Notes under the pieces: generated by a model | What the model was told of the DNA's origin: nothing | Databases searched by the model: none | The model's input: only the letters and a program-made list of their open reading frames with translations | Source: Pyrobaculum neutrophilum V24Sta | GTDB lineage: Archaea > Thermoproteota > Thermoprotei > Thermoproteales > Thermoproteaceae | Direction of reading: 5' to 3' | Length of the DNA stretch: 64,000 nt | Assembly (NCBI RefSeq): GCF_000019805.1 | Contig: NC_010525.1 | Coordinates: 310,001-374,000, forward strand | Program-made: the position numbers and the translations under genes | Shown: piece after piece, positions 1 through 8,093 of the stretch | How the letters are laid out: each line of letters opens with the position of its first letter | How positions within the stretch are numbered: the first letter of the stretch is position 1

Positions 1-402
1 CTTGGCCGGCAGATTAGGGAGGCTAAGGCGCTGGCGGGGCACTACCTCCTCGGCAGGCCGCTTCCCGAGGACGTCAAGGCGTCTATGGAGAGGCACAACG
101 TGTTCGTTGCCTACATGGCGCTTCTGCTTATCGCGTCCGTGGTCCTCCTCTCCATAAGCGGCGTGGCGCTTGTCTATAGAGATGCCCTTGGCCTATCTGT
201 GGAAGAGGCGAGGCTTATGCTGTTGCTACACGACGTCGGCTTCGCCCTTGGGCTACTCTTCGTGGCGCTCCACGTGTTCGCCGTGTTGCACCCCGCCAAC
301 AGGCCGTTGCTCAACGCCATGTTCGGCGACGGGACCATCCCACTAGACTGGGCAAAAACACACATGCCAAACTACCTGAGGAGACGTGGAGCCGCTGTGT
401 AA
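1..402 (+). CDS. Formate-dehydrogenase-type cytochrome b subunit, C-terminal part (cut by left edge)
   Basis: The frame is open from base 1 to the TAA at 400-402 and gives 133 residues without a start. Two hydrophobic segments are visible (about residues 34-59 and 73-96). His77 (LLHDVG) and His91 (ALHVF) sit at helix positions that bind heme b in FdnI/DsrM-type cytochromes, and the tail MFGDGTIPLDWAKTHMP resembles the WAKEHHP end of formate dehydrogenase gamma subunits. Such proteins pass electrons between a membrane-bound oxidoreductase and quinone. The partner subunits would lie to the left, outside the window. A hydrogenase or thiosulfate-reductase cytochrome b of the same fold is the alternative. 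Confidence 0.72.
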   Translation, partial: LGRQIREAKALAGHYLLGRPLPEDVKASMERHNVFVAYMALLLIASVVLLSISGVALVYRDALGLSVEEARLMLLLHDVGFALGLLFVALHVFAVLHPANRPLLNAMFGDGTIPLDWAKTHMPNYLRRRGAAV

Positions 403-435
403 ATAATCACTTTTTCCTATAGTTTTAATAACGTG

Positions 436-454
436 CCCCGCCTTTTAGGCGGGG
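436..454. repeat. Perfect stem-loop, probable IS200/IS605-type end hairpin
   Basis: CCCCGCC (436-442) pairs with GGCGGGG (448-454) around a TTTTA loop. A hairpin of this kind directly after a TnpB reading frame is typical of archaeal IS200/IS605 element ends. Here it overlaps the stop codon of the TnpB relic on the minus strand. Confidence 0.6.
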
Positions 455-547
455 TTTCTCCTCACGCCTCTCTTCATTGAGGGCCAAGTCTCTTCCACGA
501 CTTCACGTCCGAGCTCCGGCCGGCCCTCTCTAAGACATCGCTCATTT
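445..547 (-). pseudogene. tnpB: C-terminal relic of an IS605-family TnpB
   Basis: Read on the minus strand, the frame ending at the TAA 445-447 gives about 30 residues that finish WPSMKRGVRRNPA. This is the characteristic tail of archaeal TnpB proteins (a GRP element, then PSMKRG and RRNPA). The frame is closed by a stop a few codons further upstream and no RuvC or zinc-finger part is recognisable, so only the 3' end of the element survives. The adjoining GC hairpin fits the element end. The call rests on recognising the tail motif; no transposase partner is present. Confidence 0.6.
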
Positions 548-566
548 AATCAACACGCGGGATTAG

Positions 567-752
567 CAGAGTGAAGCAAGTTCTATTGTAGAGGTGTGTC
601 CCGCCGGCGACATCAACGATCAGTCTCGCGGAGACTGGTATGTGGCGAAGGCTACTGGAGGTCAAGGGCCTAAGTACTTTGTGGACGGTGACATATTGGA
701 AAGAACAAAGAAGGAGGTGGAGAGTGGAAAAGCCTTATCGTCGGTGAAATGA
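567..752 (+). other. Short unrecognised open frame in the cas6-upstream gap
   Basis: A 61-codon frame without a clear start runs between stops at 564-566 and 750-752. It contains GDWYVAKATGG and PKYFVDGDILERTKKE. I do not recognise it. The pattern around VDG could be a fragment of the RuvC-I region of TnpB, which would fit the relic next door, but this is weak. The rest of the 403-780 gap holds the TnpB relic, its hairpin and the cas6 promoter. Confidence 0.2.
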
Positions 753-780
753 TTGTTTTAAATATGGGCGGAGAGGGTCC

Positions 781-1521
781 GTGGTCGTGGCGGTCTCTGT
801 CAAAGCCAGGGTGGCATCCCCGTGTCTCCTCACGGGCTGGTCCGGGTCGCTGGTGTACAACTTCTTTCTAACTGCCATTAGGAGGTCTGCTGAGCCCAAG
901 GGGAGGGTCTACGCCCACCCCCTCTACTACGGCGGCGCGCCCGTCCTCTCGGGGCTGAACGGGTCCCAGAGGGCCTTCGAGCCGGGGGCCGCCTTCGAGC
1001 TCCGGGCCCTCCTCTCCGACCACGACGCGCGGCTTCTTCTGGACTCCCTCGCCGCAGAGCCCAGGGTGGAGGCCGGCTGCGTGTTCGAGGCGGTGGGGGT
1101 CGACATCGCGCCGGCCGACGGGAAGCTGGAGGAGGGCCACGGCATGGCCGCCGTCGACGTGGCGTTTTACCCCACCGCCTTCATGTTCCACGGGAGAGAC
1201 GTCCTCTACCCCTCACCCCAGAGGCTCGCCTACAGCCTAGCCAAGACTTACCGCCAGCTCTACGGCGTTGATCTAAAGGAGTTGGCTGACCGGGCCCCCA
1301 CGGCGCTGGAGCTCGTCGGCATGCGCGTCAGAACTGGGTGGCTTAACATAGGCGAAGCTAGGAAGGTGCCAGTATTCCACGGAAGAGCACGCCTAGCCAT
1401 ATATGGAGACGTCGGCAAGTGGCTATCCCTTCTAAAGCTGGGCGAGCTAACCGGCGTAGGAATTTCAAGAGCAATAGGGCTCGGCAAATACAGAATTGAA
1501 AAGGTGGAGATCCTCATATAA
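781..1521 (+). CDS. cas6: CRISPR repeat endoribonuclease Cas6-like protein
   Basis: 246 residues, the usual size for Cas6. The C terminus has the glycine-rich loop GVGISRAIGLGKYR, matching the GxGxxRxxGfG signature of RAMP/Cas6 proteins, followed by a final beta strand. Cas6 cuts CRISPR repeat RNA to release crRNAs. The GTG start at 781 (V784 is possible) lies about 22 bases after a TTTAAATA TATA box at 755-762, so it is probably leaderless. No CRISPR array and no other cas gene is seen in this window, so this is an orphan copy beside a TnpB relic. Another RAMP-fold protein is the main alternative. Confidence 0.72.
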   Translation: MVVAVSVKARVASPCLLTGWSGSLVYNFFLTAIRRSAEPKGRVYAHPLYYGGAPVLSGLNGSQRAFEPGAAFELRALLSDHDARLLLDSLAAEPRVEAGCVFEAVGVDIAPADGKLEEGHGMAAVDVAFYPTAFMFHGRDVLYPSPQRLAYSLAKTYRQLYGVDLKELADRAPTALELVGMRVRTGWLNIGEARKVPVFHGRARLAIYGDVGKWLSLLKLGELTGVGISRAIGLGKYRIEKVEILI

Positions 1522-1685
1522 TTTTTAACCCCCCAGATGTCCCCATGCTGATGGTCACATGGCGGAGTATAGCGTAGATGCCGCCGGACGCGGGACGCCG
1601 TAGCTAGCCCGGCGCAGGGCTTGCTCTAGAGACACCGCGGCGTGTGTGGCGGAGAAGAGTTATATAGGGACGGCGTTTTTCGGCC

Positions 1686-2045
1686 GTGCCGGTTCTGCTC
1701 AGGGCTAAGGCCCACGGGCTTGTTGTCACTGGGAAGAACCTTTGGTACGAGGGGTCGCTGACGTTGGGAAGAGACATAATGGAGGCCGCCGGGTTCTACC
1801 CCCTGGAGAGGGTGGAGGTCTACAACGTGACAAACGGCGCTAGGTTCTCCACATATGTTATACCGGGCGCCGCGGGGGAGGTGGTGCTCAACGGCGCCGC
1901 GGCGAGGCTCGGCGAGGTGGGCGATGTGCTCATCGTCGCCGCGTACGACTGCGTAGAGGACCCAACTGCCCACGTTGCGACAGTAGCCATATTCCAAGGC
2001 AACAGGCTGAAGGAGGTGAGGAAGATTCCGACGGGGGTCCCCTAA
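1686..2045 (+). CDS. panD: Aspartate 1-decarboxylase (PanD family)
   Basis: 119 residues, the size of bacterial PanD pro-enzymes. It keeps the self-cleavage site Gly23-Ser24 (YEGSLTLGRDIMEAAG), where PanD makes its pyruvoyl cofactor. It also has the NGARFSTYVI and VVLNGAAARLGEVGD blocks that build the double-psi barrel active site. The reaction converts L-aspartate to beta-alanine for coenzyme A synthesis. The GTG start lies 26 bases after the TATATA box at 1660-1666. Many archaea instead use a PLP-dependent aspartate decarboxylase, so the bacterial-type enzyme is notable. No pantothenate genes adjoin it. Confidence 0.85.
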   Translation: MPVLLRAKAHGLVVTGKNLWYEGSLTLGRDIMEAAGFYPLERVEVYNVTNGARFSTYVIPGAAGEVVLNGAAARLGEVGDVLIVAAYDCVEDPTAHVATVAIFQGNRLKEVRKIPTGVP

Positions 2046-2128
2046 ACACAAACATACATAAGTAACTCGATTTGTATATACAAAGATGGATATAGAAAAT
2101 TTTATATGTACATATCAAGATTTGGTAT

Positions 2129-2953
2129 ATGAGGTGTAGCAAGGCGGGCATGTGCGTAACGCCCCTCGGCCTGGGGACCTTCGGGGTGGGGGGCGACTTC
2201 TGGACAGAGGATAGGGGGCGGGACTACGAGGCCGTCACAGCCCTGAGGAGGGGCCTCGAGCTGGGCGTCGGGCTTGTGGACACTTCGGAGCTGTACGGGA
2301 GAGGCCACGCCGAGGAGCTCGTCGGCGTGGCCGCCGGGGGGCTAGCCGGCGTTGTAATCATCACGAAGCTACAGCCCACCTCCGTCACGCTGGACGAGGT
2401 GGTGAAGAGGGCTGAGGCCTCCGCCAGGAGGCTGGGGAGGAGGCCCACAGCCGTCGCCATCCACTGGGTGCCCCCCAACGTCTCCGTATGCGACGTGGTT
2501 AAGGTGCTGGAGGCGGCGGTGGAGAAGGGAGCCGCCGACTACTACGGCCTCACCAACGTCACAGCCGGCATGCTGAAGACGGCGCTCGTGTGTGCAAAGA
2601 AGACCCAGCCCGCCTTTGTACAGAACAGATACAGCCTGCTACATAGACGCGACGAGATAGACGTGATCCCCCTGGCCAAGAGGGAGGGCCTAATATACAT
2701 GGCCTACAGCCCCCTGGAGAGGGGGGCCCTCGCCCTCGACTCCTACCTAGCCCAGGTGGGGCAGAGGTACGGCAAAACCGCGGCCCAGGTGGCTCTGAAC
2801 TGGTACATAAAGGCGGGGATAGTCCCCATAGTAAAAGCGGCCAACGTAGAACATGTGGAGGAGAACGCCGGAGCCCTCGGCTGGGCCCTCTCAGACAGAG
2901 ACTGGGAGGAGATAAACAAGTTCTACATACAGTACCGCTACGTCAACGAATAA
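2129..2953 (+). CDS. Aldo/keto reductase family oxidoreductase
   Basis: 274 residues forming an AKR-type TIM barrel. The catalytic tetrad is visible as Asp51, Tyr56, Lys80 and His112 (LVDTSELYG, VIITKL, VAIHWV). The C-terminal part has the NADP-binding pattern of the family (GIVPIVKAANVEHVEENAGA). It should reduce aldehydes or ketones with NAD(P)H in the cytoplasm; the substrate cannot be read from the sequence. The ATG at 2129 lies about 26 bases behind an ATTTTATATG TATA element, so the transcript is probably leaderless and the gene stands alone. Confidence 0.9.
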   Translation: MRCSKAGMCVTPLGLGTFGVGGDFWTEDRGRDYEAVTALRRGLELGVGLVDTSELYGRGHAEELVGVAAGGLAGVVIITKLQPTSVTLDEVVKRAEASARRLGRRPTAVAIHWVPPNVSVCDVVKVLEAAVEKGAADYYGLTNVTAGMLKTALVCAKKTQPAFVQNRYSLLHRRDEIDVIPLAKREGLIYMAYSPLERGALALDSYLAQVGQRYGKTAAQVALNWYIKAGIVPIVKAANVEHVEENAGALGWALSDRDWEEINKFYIQYRYVNE

Positions 2954-2980
2954 GATATAAAACCGCATCCTTTTTCCGCG

Positions 2981-3922
2981 GTGGTCCGCGTTGTAGTGGT
3001 GGGCGGCGGCATTGCCGGCATATACTTCACATACAAGCTACTCACTCTCACGAAGAAAGCCGAGGTGGTGTTGGTGGAGCCGAACCCCTACCACAACTTC
3101 GTAATCGGCGTCCCAATGGCCTACGCCGGCTTGATCAACTTCTCCGATCTCCTCTTCCCACTCTCCTCTCTAAAGAGGGTGAGGCACGTCCGCGACCGCG
3201 CCGTCTCTCTAGACGCCGGCCCCTCCATTAGGCTTGAAAGAGCTTTCACGCTTAGGGGGGACTACATCGTGTTGGCGCCGGGGGCATACAAGGTGGGCAC
3301 GGCGGACTACTGGACGGTGGAGGGGGCGGAGGCGCTGTATCAAAAGATCGTGAGGGCCCCCGCCGTCAGGTTCGTGGTAAGCGAGTTCACGCCGGTTATG
3401 GGCTTCCAGGAGCTGGCCTACTCCATCAAGACCCGCTTCCCCGAGAAGGACGTGTCTATACACCTGGTCTATATATCTGACGACTACCTCTTCCTCCTGG
3501 AGCCCTGGCGCGCGTCTGCGGCGAGGGTCGGCGTTCAAGTGTCTATGGACCCCCCGCCCCCCGACGGCCTACACATCTCGGTGCCAGCCGTGAGGCCCCA
3601 CCCCATCGCCCACGACCTAGAGGTCAACCCGGCTACTATGGAGACGCAGATAGAGAGGGTCTTCCTGATAGGGGACTCCTCCCTCCTCCGCCTCGGCCTT
3701 CCCCCGGTGGGCTGGGGCGCCCTCTGGCAGGCCAGCGCCGCCGCCCAAGCCATCGCCAGCGAGGTGGAGAAGGGCTACATAGAGGTGGAGGCTGAGGAGT
3801 GGAGCGCCAAGGACCCCGACAAGTTCAGGCAGTGGCTAACCTACCGCATGACCACGGGCACCCCCCTAGCCCACCTAAAAGGCCTCTACGACCTCTGGAA
3901 AAAGCTGTTTTCAACCCTATAA
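2981..3922 (+). CDS. Short NDH-2/SQR-like FAD oxidoreductase lacking cysteines
   Basis: 313 residues. The N-terminal Rossmann motif VVVGGGIAGIYFTY binds FAD. The second FAD contact near the C terminus is VFLIGDSSLLRLGLPPVGWGALWQA, recognisable as the FIGD(x)PP element of sulfide:quinone reductases and type II NADH dehydrogenases. It is about 70-110 residues shorter than either family, and the region where a full NAD-binding subdomain would lie is reduced. There is no cysteine anywhere, so it cannot use the disulfide chemistry of sulfide:quinone reductase. GTG start about 26 bases after AGATATAAAA. Function unknown beyond an FAD redox enzyme, possibly membrane-associated through its amphipathic C-terminal end. 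Confidence 0.75.
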   Translation: MVRVVVVGGGIAGIYFTYKLLTLTKKAEVVLVEPNPYHNFVIGVPMAYAGLINFSDLLFPLSSLKRVRHVRDRAVSLDAGPSIRLERAFTLRGDYIVLAPGAYKVGTADYWTVEGAEALYQKIVRAPAVRFVVSEFTPVMGFQELAYSIKTRFPEKDVSIHLVYISDDYLFLLEPWRASAARVGVQVSMDPPPPDGLHISVPAVRPHPIAHDLEVNPATMETQIERVFLIGDSSLLRLGLPPVGWGALWQASAAAQAIASEVEKGYIEVEAEEWSAKDPDKFRQWLTYRMTTGTPLAHLKGLYDLWKKLFSTL

Positions 3923-3991
3923 CTAGAACCAGTTTCGTTTCAGTTTTAACTTTGACAAAAAGACTTTAATATTCACATTGTTAATAGCGCT

Positions 3992-5698
3992 ATGCCGAGG
4001 TACGCCCTGGCGGGGCCGGCAAACGTGGGGAAGTCTTCGCTTTTTTACGCCTTGACTGGGATATATGTAAGAACTGCAAATTACCCAGGTACCACTGTGG
4101 AGATAAGAAGGGCGTTGATAAGGCGGGGAGGTGTTACAATTGAAGTGGTAGATCTCCCAGGAATTATCAATATAAAGAGTCCCGTGGATGAAGATGAAAG
4201 AGTTGCGTTCCGCGAGGCGTTTGAAGGGAATTACGACGGCGTTGTAGTGGTGGCGGCGCCACATGCAACAAAAGAGGCGATTGAGCTTGCGAAGTTGGTA
4301 AGTCAGAAGAAGCCCGTGATCTTTGTCTACAACATGGTGGACTTGGCAAAGCCGCCTTGGACCGAGGAGGAGCTATCTAAAACACTCGGCGTGCCCGTGG
4401 TATTTACATCTGCCGTAAAACGCGTTGGCATAGACAAATTAACCGAGTTAATGGCAAGGGGGGTGGGGGGTAAAATTACGGGAGATGTCCACATAGAAGT
4501 GCCGGCGGCCGTGGCCCTAAAAGCCGGCATCATCGCCAGACCCCCCTTTGCCGTTGCTACCCTACTGTTGCTCGGATTGGCCATGTTGTTTTTCCTACTC
4601 GCCTTCATGGAGGGGGTGACGCCCTTTGGCGAATTTCCATATGCGTTTATCCCCACGTGGGATTCCATTAGCGAATCTGTGGCCGAGGCGATTAAGGCGT
4701 CTGTCGGCGACCCCGTCCTCGCCTCTCTGTTGGCGGACGGCCTCTGGGGAGCCCTCTCTACCGTGGTGTCTATCTCGGTGTACGTCCTGGTGGCGCTCGC
4801 CCTAGTTCTGTTTTTTGAGGACAGCGGCCTCATAGGGCTACTGACGTACAAGCTGGAGAGGAGGTTGGCGGCACTGGGCATACCGCCGAGGGGGTTGGTG
4901 TGTCTCCTCGTGGGGGTGTCGTGTAACGTCCCGGCTGTCTCCACGGCGAGGGTGCTCTGGGGCCATGGAAACAGGCTGTTGACAGCCCTCCTCGTTCCCT
5001 ACGTGCCGTGCGTGGCTAGGTTGGCGATATTTACGGCAGTGGCTGTCGCCGCTTTGACAAAAACGCCCTACTTAATCCCCCTGGCGATCTTCCTGCCCTA
5101 CGCCGCCGCCTTTGCCGTATTATGGGTCGCCTCAGCTGTATATAGGTTAATGTCTGGCGTAAAGCCGGTGCCCGCCGGAGAGGTGCCGCCGACGCCCCTC
5201 ATGTTGCCAAACGGCCGCATATATCTGACGAAGCTGGCTATCTCCATGAAGGACTTTTTTACAAAGGTGGGGCTTCTAATCGCCATATTTGTCGCCGCGC
5301 TGTGGCCGCTGACGCACTTCGGCCCCGGCGGATACACGGAGGACATGGCCGCGTCGTATCTAGCGGAGCTCGGCAGGGCGATAGAGCCCCTCTTCGCCCC
5401 CCTGGGCCTTCCGTGGAACGTGGCGGCGAGTCTAGTGGGGGGCTGGGTGTTCAAGGAGGTGGTGCTTGGCCTCATGGAGGGGCTCAAGGCCCTGGACGCA
5501 CTGGTTGCTCTGCCGCTGCCCTCGGTCTTGGCCTTCCTAGTCTTCTCGGCGTTCTACTCCGCCTGCGTCGCCACCCTAGCCGCCGTCTACAGAACAGCCG
5601 GCGCAAGGGCGACCGCGCTGTCGGCGGCTGTCCAGCTGGCCTTGGCCTACGCCGCCGCCTATCTAACGTTCGTCGCAACCTCTGCACTGATGCGCTGA
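3992..5698 (+). CDS. feoB: Ferrous iron transporter FeoB
   Basis: 568 residues. The N-terminal GTPase domain shows G1 (GPANVGKSS, residues 8-16), G3 (DLPG, 54-57) and G4 (NMVD, 114-117). The membrane part carries the two Gate repeats with GVSCNVPA and VPCVARLAIF, the conserved cysteine motifs of FeoB. It imports Fe(II) across the cytoplasmic membrane. It is at the short end for the family, and no feoA lies next to it. TATA element CTTTAATA at about 3964-3971. Its last 36 bases overlap the 3' end of the convergent phoU gene. Confidence 0.95.
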   Translation: MPRYALAGPANVGKSSLFYALTGIYVRTANYPGTTVEIRRALIRRGGVTIEVVDLPGIINIKSPVDEDERVAFREAFEGNYDGVVVVAAPHATKEAIELAKLVSQKKPVIFVYNMVDLAKPPWTEEELSKTLGVPVVFTSAVKRVGIDKLTELMARGVGGKITGDVHIEVPAAVALKAGIIARPPFAVATLLLLGLAMLFFLLAFMEGVTPFGEFPYAFIPTWDSISESVAEAIKASVGDPVLASLLADGLWGALSTVVSISVYVLVALALVLFFEDSGLIGLLTYKLERRLAALGIPPRGLVCLLVGVSCNVPAVSTARVLWGHGNRLLTALLVPYVPCVARLAIFTAVAVAALTKTPYLIPLAIFLPYAAAFAVLWVASAVYRLMSGVKPVPAGEVPPTPLMLPNGRIYLTKLAISMKDFFTKVGLLIAIFVAALWPLTHFGPGGYTEDMAASYLAELGRAIEPLFAPLGLPWNVAASLVGGWVFKEVVLGLMEGLKALDALVALPLPSVLAFLVFSAFYSACVATLAAVYRTAGARATALSAAVQLALAYAAAYLTFVATSALMR

Positions 5699-6502
5699 GT
5701 AGAGGGCCATGTCTATGTACACCTCGGCCGAGTTCTCGAGGTAGTCCAAAACCCTAACCGCGTGAAGAGTCTCCCTCTCCCCCCGCGCCGCCTCCAGCGC
5801 CATGTGCCGCATGCCCCCCAGCCTTCTGAGGTACTCCAGAGCCCCCTCCAGATCCCCCCTAGCTCTCTCGAGCCCCTCAGCCGCCTCCGCCAGGAGCTTA
5901 AACAGCCGCCTGTCCGCCTCCTCCGCGGCGAGAGCCGCCAGGTGGTCGGCGGCCCGCTCGAAGTACCTAGCCAGCTGGATGTAGAAGGGGCAGGTGGGCG
6001 TGGGCCACCTCACGCAGAGCCTGCTCATCCTCAGCCTGTGCCTATCCACCTCCTGGTCCAACGCCGATATCCCCCTGGGGCTGGCGGCCCCAGCCGCCAG
6101 GGCGTCCGCCATGTACCTCACAGCCCTAAGCATCATCTCCGCCACCGCCCCCTTGTCCACCAGGCTGTCGAAAAAATCCACCCTAACCTCCCCGCCGGTC
6201 TCCGCCGCCCGGCCCTCCACCACCTCCAGAGCAGGCCTAAGCGCGTCGAGAGCCCCCGGCGGCGCCTCCGCCAAGACGACCGCGTCGAAGCCAGACGCGT
6301 AGGCCCCAACCACCACCTTCTCCACCCCACCCCGCCACGTAAACCTGGCGGTTCTCTCAACCCCCGCCGGCTTAACCCCCAGGAAGGGCCCCTCCCAGTA
6401 CACCACCACCTCCTCAACCCCAAAACGCGATATGTACTCCTTAGGCAGATAAACCACGTAGGACCCCCTCACCCTAATCAGCCTCCTGTTGGCGGACCTC
6501 AT
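5663..6502 (-). CDS. phoU: PhoU-family phosphate uptake regulator with N-terminal AbrB domain
   Basis: 279 residues. The first ~45 (RRLIRVRGSYVVYLPKEYIS) form a SpoVT/AbrB swapped-hairpin DNA-binding domain. The second half is helical and PhoU-like (ERAADHLAALAAEEAD, RVLDYLENSAEVY). This architecture is common in archaea, where PhoU-like proteins are thought to act directly on DNA. It is divergent from pstSCA across about 310 bases, which suggests control of that operon. A TATA-like AATATTTTT lies upstream on the minus strand. The 3' end overlaps feoB by 36 bases. Confidence 0.85.
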   Translation of the reverse strand: MRSANRRLIRVRGSYVVYLPKEYISRFGVEEVVVYWEGPFLGVKPAGVERTARFTWRGGVEKVVVGAYASGFDAVVLAEAPPGALDALRPALEVVEGRAAETGGEVRVDFFDSLVDKGAVAEMMLRAVRYMADALAAGAASPRGISALDQEVDRHRLRMSRLCVRWPTPTCPFYIQLARYFERAADHLAALAAEEADRRLFKLLAEAAEGLERARGDLEGALEYLRRLGGMRHMALEAARGERETLHAVRVLDYLENSAEVYIDMALYSAHQCRGCDER

Positions 6503-6535
6503 AGAGAAAACGCGGTAGAAAAATATTGCCCCATG

Positions 6536-6783
6536 TCACCCGGCAATCGCCGTCGACGCGGCCCACGCCTGGGGTCCTCGCCGGCGCCTCGGGCGGGGCC
6601 GGCGGGGAGGCTACCCCCTCCGGTCGCGGCCCCAGCCGCCGCTGTAGGCTTGAAAGCCGTCTGCCTGCGCAAGGGGTGCAGATTTGAGCGCGTAGGGGCC
6701 CGCCTACCCAGTTTTCGTATGAAAGGGGCCGCGCCGCCTCCCACCGCCGCGGGGGCCGAAGCCGCATGGATCATATGCGCCAG
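6536..6783. other. GC-rich phoU-pstS intergenic block with hairpin potential
   Basis: About 250 bases without a credible gene, markedly richer in G+C than typical intergenic DNA here. Local hairpins are visible, such as GGCT-TGAA-AGCC near 6650 and GTAGG/CCTAC around 6695-6710. In a hyperthermophile such a block can hold a structured RNA, but I recognise no known RNA family on either strand. It lies between the phoU promoter and the pstS TATA box (CATTAAAT, about 6784-6791). Confidence 0.3.
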
Positions 6784-6812
6784 GCATTAAATCCCCCGGA
6801 GGAGGGCCCGCC

Positions 6813-8093
6813 ATGGAGAGGAAAATCCTCTACATCGGGGCCGTGTTGGCGTTGGCAATCGTCGCCGCCGTGGTTGGGCTCTACCTGGGCCAGCAGACGA
6901 CGCAACCAGCCACGCCGACCCCCGCCCAGCAGACACAAACCACGCCGCAACCTGCCCAAACAACGCCGGCTACTACGCAAACTCCACAGAGCTCTCCTCC
7001 GCAGACGTCAACTCAGCAGCCTCAAGCCTCTCCGCCCGGCTGCGGCGGGGTTAGTGGGGAGATCGTGGCTGGGGGCGCCACATTCCCCGGCCCCCAGTAT
7101 GACGCCTGGATTAAGCAGTTCAGCGAGATCACGGGGGGTAGGGTGAAGATCACCTACAACTACCTCGGCTCGGGCGCCGGCCAGGCGGGCCTTATAAAGG
7201 GCGAGCTGGCCTTCGCCGGGTCGGACCTCCCGCTGGCCCCCGCCAGGTACCAGGAGCAGAGGGGCAAGATACTGCAGTTCCCCGTGGTGATGGGGGGCAT
7301 CCTGGTGGTGTACAACGTGCCCGAGGTGGCCTATGAGAAGACGGGGAAGAGGCTGAACCTCACGGCGGAGATAATCGGCGACATATACATGGGCAAGATA
7401 CGCTACTGGGACGACCCCAAGATCAAGGCCGTCAACCCCGCCCTCGCTGACCGCCTCCCGCACCAGCCCATCACCCCGGTACACAGGTCGGACGCGTCTG
7501 GCACAACCGGCTGGTTCACCCTCTTCCTAACAAAGGCCTACCCGCAGTGGAACCAGACGGTGGGGTGGGGCCTATCTGTTAACTGGCCCGTCGACCAGAT
7601 GGGAGTCGCCAGAGCCGGCCAGGGCAACCCCGGCGTGGCGCAGCTCGTGTTGAACACGCCCTACTCCATAGGCTACGTTGAGTACAACTACTGGGTCACC
7701 CAGCGGCAGAAGTTCGACGCCGTGGGCGGATACGCCCTCGTCCAAAACGGCAACGATGGGAAGTTCTACGACCCCACGCCGGAGACCATTGCGGAGGCCG
7801 CCTCCGAGGGGCTGAGGCAGGTGGCGGCTAAGATGGGCGGGTTCCCCAGCGCGTCTGACAACTGGTGGCAGGTGGTGCAGCTGTTCGCCTACCCGCCCAG
7901 GGGCTACCCCATTGTGGGGCTCTCCTTCGCCATGATAAGGACGGACTACAGCGGCTACCCAGACCCGAACACAGCCGCCGTGGTGAAGTGCTTCTTCCGC
8001 TACGTCCTCACCGAGGGCCAGAAGCGCCTAGTCGAGGGCTACCTCCCCCTGCCCCCGGAGCTGGCGCAGGTGGGCCTTAAGGCGGTGGGATGA
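6813..8093 (+). CDS. pstS: Phosphate ABC transporter substrate-binding protein PstS
   Basis: 426 residues. An N-terminal membrane segment (about 5-25) is followed by a Thr/Pro/Gln-rich linker (about 28-75) that tethers the binding domain outside the cell. The PstS phosphate pocket motifs are present: GGATFPGPQYDAWI, GSGAGQAGLI, FAGSDLPL and HRSDASGTTGWFT. It captures phosphate for PstC/PstA. A GGAGGAGG ribosome site precedes the ATG, together with a CATTAAAT TATA box. Its stop overlaps the pstC start as ATGA. Confidence 0.95.
   Translation: MERKILYIGAVLALAIVAAVVGLYLGQQTTQPATPTPAQQTQTTPQPAQTTPATTQTPQSSPPQTSTQQPQASPPGCGGVSGEIVAGGATFPGPQYDAWIKQFSEITGGRVKITYNYLGSGAGQAGLIKGELAFAGSDLPLAPARYQEQRGKILQFPVVMGGILVVYNVPEVAYEKTGKRLNLTAEIIGDIYMGKIRYWDDPKIKAVNPALADRLPHQPITPVHRSDASGTTGWFTLFLTKAYPQWNQTVGWGLSVNWPVDQMGVARAGQGNPGVAQLVLNTPYSIGYVEYNYWVTQRQKFDAVGGYALVQNGNDGKFYDPTPETIAEAASEGLRQVAAKMGGFPSASDNWWQVVQLFAYPPRGYPIVGLSFAMIRTDYSGYPDPNTAAVVKCFFRYVLTEGQKRLVEGYLPLPPELAQVGLKAVG

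Noticed and set aside
1522-1660. C/D box sRNA between cas6 and panD
   Set aside because: A CTGATGG stretch resembles a C box, but no matching D box or C'/D' pair at the right spacing is present.
2981-3922. Sulfide:quinone oxidoreductase
   Set aside because: No cysteine is present in the protein, so the SQR reaction is not supported; only the FAD-binding similarity is retained.
5762-6790. 342-residue plus-strand frame opposite phoU
   Set aside because: Its product is a Pro/Arg/His-rich string with no domain, and the opposite strand encodes a convincing AbrB-PhoU protein.
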